Below the pieces are notes generated by a model. It did not search any database, was not told the DNA's origin, and saw nothing but the letters and a program-made list of their open reading frames with translations. 64,000 nt of DNA from Hamiltosporidium tvaerminnensis (taxonomy: Eukaryota; Microsporidia; Dubosqiidae), in assembly GCA_022605425.2 (NCBI GenBank), contig JAKIMF020000004.1, positions 1,113,501-1,177,500 on the forward strand, given 5' to 3'. Shown here one piece after another: positions 1 to 12,207 of the stretch (position 1 is the first letter of the stretch; each line of letters begins with the position of its first letter). The translations under genes were made by a program, and so were the position numbers.

Positions 1-905
1 CATCATTCAATCCACGATAGTGATGAATTCTCGCATTGTCCATTACAAATATTGGAGTCAGAATTCCTTGCCTTTGACAACTTTCATTAATCTCCTTAAT
101 AAATAATTTAAAATCCTCATCATTTACGGCCCTCTCATGAATCTTATGGTATATCATACCATATTTGTTCATTGCTGCGACTACTGAAATATTTATACTT
201 CGAGCTGCTGTTACAGATAGGTATGCAGATTCACTTCTCATGTTACGACCTCTACTGGGGCGTGTGACTACTGCAAACCCAACTTCATCTAAAAAGACAA
301 AGTTTTTGTCATCGTTATCAACCTCCAACTCACGAAAACTAGTTACGTAATTGGTTCTTAGCTCAATTATCGAAAGTGTATTTCTACGCTCAGGCTAATG
401 TTACACGCTTTAGGGTGTAATGGAACTCCTTTAGTGCGCGATCAATTGTACTAGTTGACACATCACCATTAAATGTACATTTGACCCATTCTGCCAACTC
501 ATACAGGTTTTTGCGCTCCAAATCACATAGGTTTGTGGCTCTCTTTTATTTCAAGTTAACTTTGAGCGCCTATCACACCTCTTTTCGACAATACCAGCCG
601 GTTTTTGATATCGTCTACGATACTTTAACCGTCTGGCAATTTATTCGATACATAGAGGCAATTGCGGGCATAGAATAGCTTTCTAATTTCTTTTGAATTA
701 TGCGTTCCCGATCATTAATAGAAACTTTTTGTTTCCTCAGAATTGGAATGGGGGTTAGTGGGAGATTTTCATCATGTGATCCCGATGTTTCCACAAGACA
801 CTTCAAAACATTGTCATTTTCGCACTCTATACATTCCGGTATTTCCCCTACATGAAAATCATATTTGTTCTCGTTGGTATTTTTACCTAAAAAAGAATTT
901 GACAT
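1..905 (-). pseudogene. Tc1/mariner-IS630 type DDE transposase, broken and cut by the window edge
   Basis: The minus strand encodes pieces of a cut-and-paste transposase. The N-terminal piece (905 to 615) is acidic and ends in a helix-turn-helix-like stretch (RERIIQKKLESYSMPAIASM). After a region with frame breaks (about 614-380) the frame resumes and gives STIDRALKEFHYTLKRV, then FLDEVGF near position 290 (first catalytic Asp) and FVMDNARIHHYRGLND at positions 3-50 (second catalytic Asp). This spacing is typical of DDE_3 endonucleases. The third acidic residue would lie to the left of the window. At least two frameshifts or stops separate the pieces, so this copy is dead. It could belong to any Tc1/IS630-like lineage; the superfamily call is firm, the family is not. 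Confidence 0.85.
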
Positions 906-2300
906 GGAAGTTAATTTTATAATGAATGAATTATTTTTTCAATTTTTATTTTATAAATTTCTATTTTTTTAATTTTTTTTTAAATTTCTATTTTTTAAAA
1001 ATAATTATTATATTGATTGCAGATTATTATATTGATCGAAAAACCCTATAAGTAGAAATAAACTTACAAGAATTTTTTTAAAACCTTTAAACTAAAAAAA
1101 TAGGAATTACGAATATATCAACAGAATTGTATTCAATATAAATGCATTTTTTTGTTCATAAGTTTTTTGAACCTTAAAAACTATTATTAAGATATTTTTA
1201 AACCAAATCTAAAAAGTTTAAAGTATCGAAGAATATTTAAATTTAAGCTATCAATAAAGTATAAAAAATAATTAGTGTTGATTGATCAGGCGAAGTCGAA
1301 TCAAGTAAAATCTCAATGAATAAAATATTAACAGCAACAAATGTAATAAAAAGATTGCAGACAAATACAATTATCAAAAAATTTGCAGGCTGACTAGGAA
1401 TAGCTTTTTAATCTATCTAGAGAAAAGAAAACGTAGCCACGTATGCAATGGCTACATATAAATCGTAAAATGGAAATTAAAAAATTAAAGTGCATTAGAA
1501 CCAGAAAATAAGTCAATTAGACGTAAAATATTTTAACAGTGCAATTATCTAGAATACATTAAAATATCGTTAATAATATAATTTTAATTTACTTAATAAT
1601 TTATTAATTATTAGAATTTTTAAACATTTTGTATGTTCTTTAAAATTAAGATATAAAATATATGGTGTTGATAGGAATTTGTTTAAAAAAATATTTACCT
1701 TTCAAATTAACATTTTATGATTTTTTTTATCATTTTTTAAATTATATGAAAAATAATATTTACTTAATTCAATAAATTTTAAAATTAAGTATAAAAAATA
1801 AAAAAATCTTTTTATTTATTGTTAATGAATCGGATTGCTTATTTGTTTATGAGGTAGGATATTTAAAAACAAGTTTTAAATATTTAAGAAAATGTAATTT
1901 TTTTTGTTATCAAAACATTTATATTTATTGTTTTATTATTAATCTCCTGTTTTTTTATTCCTCCATATATTTGTTTATATGTCAATAATAATCGAATAGT
2001 AAACAATTCGATCTATTTATTTATCATGTTGGCTTCTATATAGGCAATGTATAAATAATTTTAATCTTATATATTTCAGATTCATTTTTAGAATTTTTTT
2101 TAAGAGATACAACAAATATATTCTTCAAATTTCCAAACTGAATAATTTATTAGATACAATCGTACAAATTACACTTTTTAAATATCCCGAGAAATATTAT
2201 TTTGCTAAAACAATTTTAGAACACATGAAAGATTAGAATTATGTATATAAGTGTTGGGGCTGAATAACCCTTTAAAATTGTCCCCTTTTGTAACGAATTT
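906..2300. other. AT-rich stretch with no gene recognised
   Basis: Very AT-rich sequence with many homopolymer runs. I see no convincing open frame on either strand, no RNA gene and no clear repeat. Confidence 0.6.
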
Positions 2301-2317
2301 TAATGTGAATGTTTAGA

Positions 2318-2600
2318 GATTTTTGATCGAGTATAGAATAACCATTTATATAATTCAGTAATGTCCCGACAACGACGATTCACCTCGAAATGTTTAATTG
2401 GTTAAAAAATTTAAGACACTAGTAAAAGTGCTCCAATTCAAACATGTCGCTTTCTATTTGTTCCTAAATCTTACCCAAAAAATAATAGTTCCTATAAGCG
2501 AACATAAAACGTTTGAAAAGATTCTATTGGTTCAAGAAAAATTTGAGGTAAACTCTGTTAAAATTGTTCCCAGGGTTTGTATTAATTAAGAACTAGTCGT
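2318..2600 (+). repeat. Left arm of an imperfect inverted repeat flanking the Helitron
   Basis: This stretch matches the reverse complement of about 8575-8870 over nearly 290 bases with small indels. Shared landmarks include AATGTTTAATTGGTTAAAAA, a GCTCCAATT segment, TTTCTATTTGTTC and CTATTGGTTCAA, all in the same order. A short open frame inside it (2398-2589) is not preserved in the other arm, so I do not treat it as a gene. Confidence 0.75.
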
Positions 2601-2976
2601 TAAACCCGTAGAAACGGACTAAATTATATATCAAAAAATCTTTAATATTGAGTGAATTATTGCATAGTATAGAAATTTGTTTTATCTTCTTTATACTGTT
2701 GAAACTCCTGCTTATTAAGCATATTAAGTGGGAAAAGGTTTTCATTTCTATAAGATGCAGTTAAGAATATAGAAATAATTGAAGGGAGCCAAGGAATTTT
2801 AATTTACAAAGATATTGCATATACATCCTCCTTCAAACCGAAAATGTTAAGAAATTAACATAAGTAATTAAAGTCATTTATTTATCCTTAAATTTTTTTT
2901 AATAAATAAATTTTCTCCAACCTGGAACAAATAAATTTTTATATTGTTTACATTAAAATAATAAGATTTTAGACTT

Positions 2977-4340
2977 CTAAAATATTTTAATTTTAAAAAT
3001 ATAGCGCTTGTATTTTAATATATACTCAGTTGTCAGAAACTGGTTAATATCCTCATTTTTTGTAAATATTTTGTCACTTCCTGGCAAAATTTTATCTTGC
3101 TCAGCCGTATCTTTAATATAAACTTTAACATCACTTGAACATATAACACTGTAAAATGCAACATAGAATTGCCCATCGCCAAAACAGGTGTTGGCAAAAA
3201 AACAACAAACCTTGTCTAGTGTTTGACTTTGTGATTTGTTTATTGTCATAGCGAAAGCCAATCTGATTGGGAATTGTCTCCGTTAAGTTGAAAGGAAAGA
3301 CCTGAATCTATGGTCAAATCGATTCTTGGAGAAATATATAGTCCTCTTTTAAACAATCGGTCAATAATTTAGCTAATATTAGATTCGGCTTCATTTCACA
3401 TACAATTAGCCAAGTCCCGTTACAAAACCTTCTTTCTGTATTCAAATTTCTAAGAAGCATAATAATAGCGCCTTTTTAAGATAAGGAGCGTGAAGAGGTG
3501 TTCCAGAAGGTCAAGAGAATTTAAAAACTTTATATGATAATCAGTTATATTATAAGTATCATCACCAATAAGACTATCTGTACTTAAATAAGTTTTTTCT
3601 TTGCCCTAAAGAATATCAAGTACACTTTGATTGATTGTATCAACTTTTTCATTTGTATGCGCTAGAATTACCTTCTTGGAAAATTTACAGATCGTATGTA
3701 CGAATAGTAAGTACTTCGCCAAAAATATCTTTGACAATATCTTTAGAAATCATATAAAATAGGATTTCAATTGCGGTTTCTTCTAAACCCTCAGTATTCA
3801 TAAGTTGTCTATTGCCAAATTTAGCAGCTATTCACTATACGGCTTGTCTTTCGCTTGCATTGTTACGAAGCTTCAATGTGTTAAAGTTATTCCACAAAAA
3901 GCAATGCTTTAAGTTGGATTGAATAACGTCTGTTGCTTGAGCTCCGGGTATTACGGCAAACGATTTCAATAATCTCCTCCCAAAATTATTGCTTACACCA
4001 AAACTTAATCGGGATTTACATTAAATGTCTCTCAATAATCTATCTATAGTTTGCATGGAGAAACCTGGAGCTATGGTACCTTCATATTATATAATGCGAA
4101 AAGAATCATGAATTTCTCGCCCTTCGCTCGAGTTTAGTTATACACCACAAACAGACGTTTCATTAAGAATCAGTTGGAACTATAAATCTTGAATAATATG
4201 AGCCCCCTTTATCTAGTAAGTTTGTTAACATTCCTGTTAAGGCACCTGAAATAATAGTTCTTTCAATTCGTTTTATTGCATAATACAATGCTTTATAAAG
4301 ATAAGCCTTTCCCCTAACTCCTGGTCCGTCTAAAAAGAAA
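2977..4340 (-). pseudogene. Helitron PIF1-like helicase domain remnant
   Basis: The C-terminal piece (3261-2977) carries AFAMTINKSQSQTLDKV and GDGQFYVAFYSV, the late motifs of PIF1/RecD-type helicases in Helitrons. Upstream pieces show VILAHTNEKVDTINQSVLDI near 3660 and LLRNLNTERRFCNGTWLIV near 3430. The Walker A site near 4310 reads DGPGVRGKAYLYKAL where the family has GPGGTGKT, so ATP binding would be lost. Stops and frameshifts interrupt the domain throughout. The tract would unwind DNA during rolling-circle transposition in an intact element. Confidence 0.85.
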
Positions 4341-5300
4341 GACTTTTTTCGTTATTTCTGGTATTATAATGTGTTCTAAAGCATTTCTTTGCTCTTCATT
4401 TAATGTTTCTTCATAGTTAAAAATTTCTTGTTCATCAAATGTAGCACATAGTAGTAGAAGATTAGTCGGGAGGTATTCTAATCCGAAATCTCTACAGCGT
4501 TTTCCATGTGTATTCAAAATCATATTTGTATCATTCAAAACATAACTCACACACAATTCGCAAAATTCCCCGACGGCATGCTCGTAAAAGCGGCGACACT
4601 CTTCGATAAGATTATCTTTGTGATTTGTCCATAATTTTGAAATGTAAGCAACATCACTAAAAAGACATATATATGCGAATAAATCTCTTATGTTTTTCTG
4701 TATTTTCATCGTTAATGCATCATTTAAAGTTTCGTTCCCAAAGTTTTCATCAGTTGTCAACTCTTTTGCTATAGCTGCTTTAAAAAAATTTTTATAAGTT
4801 TTTCCGTTCCTGTCCTCAAATATTCGAAATAAGTGGCTCCCGATATATGCAATAACAAAATTCTTAAGTAACATAACTCGAAGTTCACCATAATCATGAG
4901 TAAGATTCTTCCGATACAGTTTTTTGCGATTCTAATTCGAGGTAGCCCCATGTGGTCTTTGCAGACTAAGTTCTCGGGGATTTCGGAAGATTTCAAGTGA
5001 CAGTACTGAGTATATTCCCTATATACCTCGAACAAAGCTGTTAATGTGCTGTCTATATTATTAGATATAGATTCTTTTATTCTTTGTTCAGCTGGTTGAA
5101 AAATATATTTTGTTCTCCTTAAAGATGAACTGGTTTTCTTTCAACAGTATGGCTTTGTTCATGTGTAGGAAATTTAAAAATTCTGCAGAGGGCATCATGA
5201 GGACTTACATACCTTGAATCTTTATGAGTTTTTATTTCGTCAAATTTAAAACTAATATTTGCGCAATCGGATTCTTTATAAGCATAGCCAAATAGATATT
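4314..5300 (-). pseudogene. Helitron linker region between Rep and helicase
   Basis: Two overlapping frames (5035-4769 and 4874-4314) together resemble the region upstream of the Helitron helicase. The first has SGATYFEYLRTG; the second starts around YKNFFKAAIAKELTTDENF, continues through a helical stretch with CRRFYEHAVGEF, and ends in NEEQRNALEHIIIP just before the Walker A site. A frameshift separates the two. Further upstream, near 5210-5140, RYVSPHDALCRIFKFPTHEQ is a signature of the segment after the Rep domain. No independent gene is likely here. Confidence 0.75.
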
Positions 5301-5777
5301 TTACATTTTAAATGAAGCACATATATCAACATTTATATGAAAGTTATATTTTAAGGAAATATATGGATTATAAGGAACCACGCAGCTATTATCAACATGA
5401 TTTTTCCCGATTTTAACTAGATCCTTTTTTCGTCTACGATAAAGAGGGTATCCGTCAGATTTTAAACCGTGTATACTTTTAATTTTTGGTAATAATTTAC
5501 TACATATATTTTCAACCATGTAATGTGAATATGACGTAAATCCACATGCTTCATAAATCATATTTTTAGTTATTATACTAAATAATTCAGGATGAGTATA
5601 TTTATTAGGAATTTCTGCCGAATTCATTTTATCAATTAATGCTGCATCGCGTGGCTTATTATAACCTTTCAAAGTTATCAAAATATGAGCATTTGGTAAT
5701 TCGCTTTTTGGAAATTCTAAGAAATAGCAATATGCTTTTACCTTTCGAAAAATTTTATTTTTTATAATATCTGTCAT
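5301..5777 (-). pseudogene. Helitron Rep-like (HUH endonuclease) domain fragment
   Basis: This 158-residue frame contains FLEFPKSELPNAHILITL, corresponding to the HUH nickase motif region of Helitron Rep proteins (usually PHAHIL with His-x-His). Here the first His is Asn, so metal coordination would be impaired. The following stretch with AEIPN and CSKLLPKIKSIHGLKSDGYP fits the conserved region downstream, including a Pro-x-Tyr-Arg-Arg-Arg-like segment. The fragment is in line with the other Helitron pieces and has lost its start and end. Confidence 0.8.
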
Positions 5778-6277
5778 TAAGACCTTATGTTTTTGTCTAA
5801 AGATCTATCTGGTAAATCAGGCCTATTCTCGTGTTTTTCATTTGCATCTGGATTTTCAAATATTGTAGCATACTTTGGATTGCAAGTCATACTAATGAAC
5901 AAATCAAGTTTCCCACATTTTCTAACCATTGCCATAGCATCTGAGATTTCTGCTGCATGTTTCGAGGACTGCCTGAAAATTTTGAAGGCAAAATTACTCT
6001 CTTTCCCACATTAATGCCTTCTTTACTATCTTGATTTTTCATATACTAAATTAAATCATTTATTTTTTCGGCTCGAAGATCTTTTTGATGTGTCCGAGCA
6101 TGATTCAAATCATCGACTTCAGCTTTGCAATATGCATCTGCTTTAACTGTTGAGTAAATCTCTCTGCTCTTAAAAGTTGGTTGAATTCATCTCTAAATAC
6201 AAGTACAAATAAAATTGTTTAAATGTAAAATTTTTATGAGCTTCAACGCTTTTCCTCTTGCATTATAAAGTTTTATG

Positions 6278-7790
6278 TTAACCATAAGTTTGTTCTCTAT
6301 ATGAAAACAACGGTGGATAAGACAAAGCATTTAGATTTCTATGCCTGTAGTCTATACGACGTGTTTTAGGAATTACAGTATCTTCCAGCCTAAGATGCCC
6401 CAGTATGTATCTATCAACAGGAGTTTCTACGTCTCTACTCGCAAAAACAATTGCTACTTCATTACAGCGGTAATCATTATATCTTTTCGAATCAGCTTTT
6501 CTATTTTGCAATATTTCTATTTAAATTTATGTTTCTATGGTAGGCTTAAATATTTTTGGGCTTCTTCAACTTCATACATCATTTTGAAAGCACGCGCAAA
6601 AGGATTGTATTTCATAAAATAGATGTTTTTTCCATGAGTCTTAACCAACACGTTTTATTTGCTACTTCATTTATCCTTTCGTTATTTGCTGCATCTTTAT
6701 CAAGAATGTATAATTAGCATATTTTCTGCTATAATTTTTGTCTGGATGCAGCGTCCCGAAAGATGATACATTTTTCAATGAATACGGTAACAAAATAGAC
6801 CGGACCCTCGAGGAATTTTAATATTTGCTCAGATCGAGATAAAAGCAAGAGCACTATTATATGATCTTATATTTTTTAAAAATTTATTTGAATCGGTATC
6901 CTGCACGTTCATTCATTTTTTTAGCGTCTCGTGTATTTTAATATTTTTGATTTAATAGATCCTAAATTGCAACATATATTAAAGAGTTTTGATGCTGGCC
7001 TTTTACGTTTGAAAAATTTCGCTTGGCATCTGTGACAGGTTTTTTCTAGTCCGCCAAGATGATGTTTTACAATTTGTTTTTTATCAAATTCTGTCAATTT
7101 CTCAATGCAATACATAAAAGTTGCTCTGTCATAAGTCGTTCTCTAGAAATTCTATGTGAATTTTTATTTCTTTGCGTTTCCCTGCTAGCATTTTATACTG
7201 TTCTATTTTTCCTTAAATTTTGTAGCCTTGGTCTTTCTAAATGTCTCTCTTCTTGTGATTTATTTTCTCTCAAAGCTTTTAGATATACTATTTCAGCCTT
7301 CTTCTCCTCTTCTGATTTATTTTCTCACAAGGCTTTAAACCGTGCAAACTCAGCCTTCCTCTCCTCTTCTGATTTATTTTCTCTAAGAGCCCTCATCCTT
7401 AATCCTTCTGCATTTCTCTCCTCCTCAGATTCATTTTCCCTAAGAGCCCTCATCCTTAAAACTTCTGCATTTCTCTCCTCTTCTGATTTATTTTCTCTTA
7501 GAGCTATTAGCCGAGCTAACTAGGTATTACTCTCTTCTTCTGATATATTTTCTCTCTGAGTTATAAGTCGCATTAATTCGGAATTTTTTTCATCCTCTGA
7601 TCTTTAGCCCTTATCTTTTAAGTCGCGCTAGATTTTTATTCTGTTTTATGCTGAAAGATTTTTTCATTTAGTTTTATCACGTTCTGCTCTTTTTTTGTTT
7701 AGCTTCTAAGATATTTGCGGATTTTTCTTCGTCTATATAAACTTGCTTTTTTCGTGGCGTTACGTAGCACATAGTGAGGTAATCATATAA
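6278..7790 (-). pseudogene. Helitron N-terminal region with 19-residue coding repeats
   Basis: From about 7790 to 7120 the minus strand encodes a highly charged region. Its core (about 7600-7240) is made of 57-bp units that encode ALRENKSEEERNAExxRMR-like 19-residue repeats. After this comes a Cys-rich stretch with CHRCQAKFFKRKRP and FNICCNLGSI (7060-6960), the zinc-finger-like signature of Helitron proteins. The piece 6511-6278 ends in LNALSYPPLFSYREQTYG, matching the family's region ahead of the Rep domain. Open frames on the plus strand here (for example 7059-7523) are shadows of the repeats. Confidence 0.8.
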
Positions 7791-7799
7791 CTTTATATT

Positions 7800-8570
7800 T
7801 TCTGGAAGCGTTTTAGTTTAAACTAATGTTATTTTTTTATGATATTAATCGAAACAAAAATATTATATTAGTTGATTTTTGGTTCATGGTAATCTCTATG
7901 GCTATATTTAAGTTAGGTTAGATCTCTTAATCGTCTTATGAAAAAAATCTCATTAGGTTAGTGTTACCAACAACCTAGGATTTTATGTTTTAATTTGATT
8001 AAGTTATAGATCATGAAAAATAAAAATTATCCTTACCTTTATTGATTTATTGTTTACTAATAAGATTTTTTTAAAATAAGATTACATAAAAATTCGCAAA
8101 AAACATTTATCTCATTCGTCAGCTAGCTTGGATTTATTGTTCTTTTGGTTTAAAATATTCTTTATTTTTAATTTTTTGTTTATATTTCGAGACAAAGCTT
8201 CATTTCTATTCATAGAATTTCGATGTTTTGAATGTATAAATATTACTTTTGATTACATACTAATGCCTTCTCATCACATTAATGTACATTTAGATGATTA
8301 TTCTTTAGATGCATGAAGTATGTTTAACAATCGTTTCTGATTCCGTAATATTTTCCTCCGATTCGAAATTTTTCTTCGTGTAAAATAAAAGATTTAAATA
8401 ATTTTTGACTACTATTGAGTGAATAAATCATCTCATTAGCCAAATTTTAAATATATACATTCATTTATAGTTAATCTATCCTTAAATTCTTAGAAAATAA
8501 ATCTTAACCAAGTGATTTAATTGTTTTTATGACAGAATACTTTAGAAAAATGAAAAATAAATATATTAAT
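7800..8570. other. AT-rich stretch with no gene recognised
   Basis: Between the Helitron start and the right inverted arm. One 62-codon frame (8128-8316, plus) is Phe/Ile-rich and not convincing. Confidence 0.5.
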
Positions 8571-8574
8571 ATTT

Positions 8575-8870
8575 TTTTCCTTCCATATTTATACAGTCTA
8601 AAAAGTATTTTTACAATATTTATTATTTCGAATATTTTGTTGAACCAATAGAATTTTTTTAATTGTTTTATGTTTACTTCTACTTACTATTATTAGTTGT
8701 GTAAGATTTATGAACAAATAGAAAGAAACATATCTTAATTGGAGCATTCTTATTGGTGTCTTATATTTTTTTTAACCAATTAAACATTTCGGGTGAGTCG
8801 TCGTCGTCATCGGAACATTTCTGAATTTTTTAAATGAAAATTGAATACTCAGAAAAAAACAGATATTATG
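8575..8870 (-). repeat. Right arm of the imperfect inverted repeat flanking the Helitron
   Basis: Reverse complement matches 2318-2600. The minus strand here contains a GAC-triplet run (about 8797-8811) followed by the AATGTTTAATTGG block. In the left arm the same place reads as a diverged CGACAACGACGA. Neither arm keeps an open frame. Confidence 0.75.
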
Positions 8871-9404
8871 AAAGCTTTAAATAAATTTGTACACAATATT
8901 ATGCTTTTTAGTGCATGTATCAAATTTTACAACGAAATTTTGCTTTACACATATTGACCAATGCAAATAACTGAAAAAAGCAAAAAAAAGAACACAAAAG
9001 AATAATATTAATTTTATTGGATATTTTATTCATAATTAAAACATCCTATTTGCTTATGCTAAAGAAATCTTAAGAAATGATGGATAATAAAATGTTAAGG
9101 AATTTGGGAATAAATAGGTTATAAGGATATAGAATGTAAAAGGCTATATCAAAAAATAAAGTGTGTTATCAAGATTAAAAATGTATACGAAATAACGGGG
9201 GTTCTATTGGACATGAGGGGGTTTATTGGCCCGTGACAATTATTAACCAATAAAAATTCATACAAAATCCTTTTGAATATAAATTTTCTTTTATGATTTA
9301 AATTAAATGATTCCTTTGCTTTAAAAAATCGGTAATTTAATGTTTTAGTGCTTTTTTAATTTAATTAATATTACTTATAAAAAATCTCTTCTAAATAACC
9401 ATAA
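8871..9404. other. AT-rich stretch with a short G-rich patch
   Basis: No gene seen. An isolated G-rich patch at about 9196-9236 contains GGGGG and GGCCCGTG in otherwise AT-rich DNA. It lies about 170-210 bp upstream of the open frame at 9405. Confidence 0.4.
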
Positions 9405-9959
9405 ATGTCGAAACAAAAAAAGAGAGTTTCCGAGGAGTTTATGAATAATATTTTTGAATATAAACTGCAAGAACGTAAGGCTAAGATTAAAACCGGAATT
9501 TATAAAATTATAACGCATGGTTTTATATTTTCGATTTTCTATACCATGTTTTTGTTGTACTATATTATCTTGACATATCTTTTTATCATGAGATTCGATC
9601 CTAATATAGTTTACAAATCTATAAAAAAATATTTTTTACTCATACATTTATTCCTTCCGCATATAGTGTATCATTTAACGATTATGTCTAAAAATTTAAG
9701 TAATGTGATTCTAAAACTTTTAATTTTTAAAATGTCTATTTTTATATGTAAATCGTTCGAAATAATTATTGATATAAAAAATCCGTTGGAAATTGGAAAC
9801 ACTTTACCGATATTTATCTATTTTATCTATCAATTACTCAGATTAAGGATTTCATTCAAGTATTTTGTAGATTTTGTATCTTTTATTTTTGAATTTGAGA
9901 AACAACTTGTTCAGGATACATCGAATTTATTTTTAAAATTAGTTATGGTTTTATCATAG
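9405..9959 (+). pseudogene. Multi-pass membrane protein, 3' end lost to a retroposon insertion
   Basis: An open frame of 184 codons begins with a charged stretch (MSKQKKRVSEEFMNN) and continues with several hydrophobic segments at about residues 35-62, 78-95, 100-122 and 130-165. It is paralogous to the broken gene at 12208-12995: both share KLLIFKMSIFI/KFLIFNITILF, FEIIxxIxNPL and NTLPI-FIYQ-LRL. The paralog shows that the intact protein was about 100 residues longer. Here a 1-nt frame change near 9945 and then the retroposon starting at about 9965 remove the rest. I do not recognise the family. A truncated but expressed protein remains possible. Confidence 0.55.
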
Positions 9960-9964
9960 AAGCA

Positions 9965-10700
9965 ATGGAGGGAGGATAACCACATAAAAAACTTTCTGCT
10001 TGGCAATGAGTGTGTGAAACTGGTGGGAGATCATTGTTTGGATTTTTGGTGGGAATAAAACCACACTACATCTTCGGTTGTTCCATGGGTGTTTGTATGA
10101 GAAGGAGAGGTCTAAGAAATGGAGAAACTTTTTCTAAAAATTTATTTGTAGTTTTTTATGTAACCAGATTGCAGACCGCAGCTGAACATGTAGGTAATTG
10201 CCATGTAAAAACATGGAAACCTAGCCTTGCTCACTCGGGTTAGAAGACTTAGCGCCTGGGAGATATAAAACAAACAACCATTTAAAGCCGGGTGAGCTAA
10301 GTAGCAGGTTATACCTGTTGGTATGACATTGCACTGTCTAGGTGGACCCCATGTAATTCTCTGAAATATATCTTAGCTAGAAGTTTATTGGGTTCAGAAA
10401 GTGTAGAGTAAGTGGGAATGCTGCATAGTCTTGGGGGGAGCCCAGGGGGGGATTCGGCCTTCGATCACACTCCATGCAACGGACATTAACCAACTTGGGC
10501 AACTGCCTCGCCTAGTAATTAGGTTCTAAACACCTGGTAGATGAAAGGCTTTGGGATGTAGGTATCACAGGGGGTACTGATGGAGTTTTGGCTAGCAGTT
10601 ATTTATGTTAAACCTATAACTACGTTAATGTCATGAAAACAGATATAACACTTGCCACTATTTTAAAAAGATGTGATACTTTTAATAAAAGTCTAAATAC
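9965..10700 (+). mobile_element. Retroposon family R735, copy A
   Basis: Well-preserved copy of the main repeat. It begins TGGAGGGAGGATAACCACAT and ends GATACTTTTAATAAAAG. It carries the internal landmarks seen in other copies: GCAGACCGCAGCTGAACATG, CTTGCTCACTCGGGTTAGAA and ACTCCATGCAACGGACATTA. An open frame at 10010-10243 lies inside it. It truncates the membrane-protein gene at 9405. I see no clear target-site duplication here. Confidence 0.85.
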
Positions 10701-12205
10701 TGTATTTTATATATCATCGTAAAAGAAAGAACAATGTTTCTATAATAAAAATACAATTTAAATTCAATATAAATTACATAATAGCCTGACTGATAACGAT
10801 AAAAAGGCATTTAATAACAAATTTACCTACATTTAAAAATACGCATAATTTTTAAAGATTTATAAGGAATTATATTATAACTTCTATTACCTTAATATTT
10901 TTTAAAATAAAATAATAACAGATAGAATTTAGGTGCTTCTCCTCAGAATTAAAATTTTCGATAAAAGCCTAAATTATTACAAAATGTATTTGGTTTAGAT
11001 TATAAAAATAAATTTGAGGATCTCATATCTTACAACGCCAAAGAGCTTATTTAATTAAATTTTTAGCATTTCATAAAATCAAAAGAATATCCAATTTTCA
11101 ATATAGCTCATAACATAAAACTATTTTATACCAGACAAGCATTAAATTTAGCCCCATAAATAATTATTTTTTAAAATAAAAAATTTTAATATCAAAAGCC
11201 AACATTTTGTCAAAAAATAAATCTTTGCTTTTAAAACGATAACCAAGCTAATTAATTATTATTTTATTTTAATGGAAAAATCTATGTTCGATTTTTTTAA
11301 GACGAGTAATTTTTATTGATCTTACTTGCATCATTCTAAACTCTTATCCACTGTATTTTTTGATTTATACTTAACTCTTTTTATATTCTAAATATTTTTT
11401 TTTATTTCAGTCGTTTTATTCGTATTCTCAGGTTCCTTGGTTTTGGTGATTGATTTTATAACATGTTTTTATCTTATTTGCGTTTATTTAATTTGGGTAT
11501 AAATTTTTCAGGAATTTTTTACTTATATATTACATTTCCAAATGCACCATTTGACTACACATCAAAACTGAGCTTAGTAGAAGCTTTCTGTCAATCGAAA
11601 AAAATAGTTTGCCTTTTTAAAGTCCTATTTCCAAATGTACCCTTTATTCTTACTGATATTCTAAGCTTCAAGGTATATTTTAGATTTTTAGTTCTAATAA
11701 ATAGTACTCCAAGCCTTCACAAAACGTTTGTCTCAATATTTATAAAAAAATCAATATCATTTGGAATAAGCAGTAATTCAATATTTTTAAAATCTGCAAA
11801 TATTATAAATAAAGCAGTTTAGCAAAATTGTGAGTAAATAATCTGAATAAAGAAAAACTTGATAGCCAGAATTTCATGAAAATAATTACGATATGTGCTT
11901 AAAACATAAAGAATGCCTAAATTTGAAATTTAGAGTAGTTTTTTTTCATTTACTATATATTATAAATTTTCTCTGAATATATCGAACTTCAAATATTTCG
12001 AATGAAAAATTAATTACGATCCACCTTTATTACTGGTTGTATACATGCACAATCTTTCAATCAAAAGTTTCATATACAAGTTTTATATTATAACTTTAAG
12101 CTCAAATAAAATTTCTTTCTTAGCTTTAAAATTAATAATTTACTATTTTTATACGGTTTTTTAATTAAAATATTTTTGATTAAAAATATTTTTTAAAATA
12201 CCGTA
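10701..12205. other. Intergenic stretch with one doubtful open frame
   Basis: The only sizeable frame is 11463-11822 (plus, 119 codons). The minus strand of the same interval, read with a few stops, looks equally protein-like (KGTFGNRTLKRQTIFF), so this may be a relic of an unknown gene in that direction. The segment contains two related blocks around 11536 and 11629 (ATTTCCAAATG). I assign no function. Confidence 0.35.
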
Positions 12206-12207
12206 GA

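Larger units (their letters stand above)
2977..7790 (-). mobile_element. Decayed Helitron (Rep/helicase rolling-circle transposon)
   Basis: Reading the minus strand from about 7790 to 2977 gives, in order and with many frame breaks: a charged repeat region, a Cys-rich zinc-finger-like segment, a Helitron N-terminal region, the Rep segment, a linker, and a PIF1-type helicase ending at 2977. This order is that of autonomous Helitrons. The intervening stretches between open pieces, such as 3262-4313 and 5036-5300, still show family-specific remnants (GAIIMLLRNLNTERRFCNGT; RYVSPHDALCRIFKFPTHEQ). The element is dead: catalytic motifs are altered and the frame is broken many times. I could not see canonical TC/CTRR termini. 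Confidence 0.85.

Noticed and set aside
7059-7523. 154-codon Ser/Leu/Phe-rich frame on the plus strand
   Set aside because: Shadow of the 57-bp Helitron coding repeats, which make sense on the minus strand.
7240-7600. Regular 57-bp repeats considered as a CRISPR-like array
   Set aside because: Units are contiguous with no unique spacers and encode a protein repeat.
10010-10243. Open frame in retroposon copy A, with partial equivalents at 52054-52263 and 37512-37763
   Set aside because: The middle part is shared but starts differ, other copies are broken, and it lies wholly inside the repeat. Treated as part of the element, perhaps inherited from a coding parent.
11463-11822. 119-codon plus-strand frame
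   Set aside because: No recognisable domain, and the minus strand looks equally coding; not enough to call a gene in either direction.
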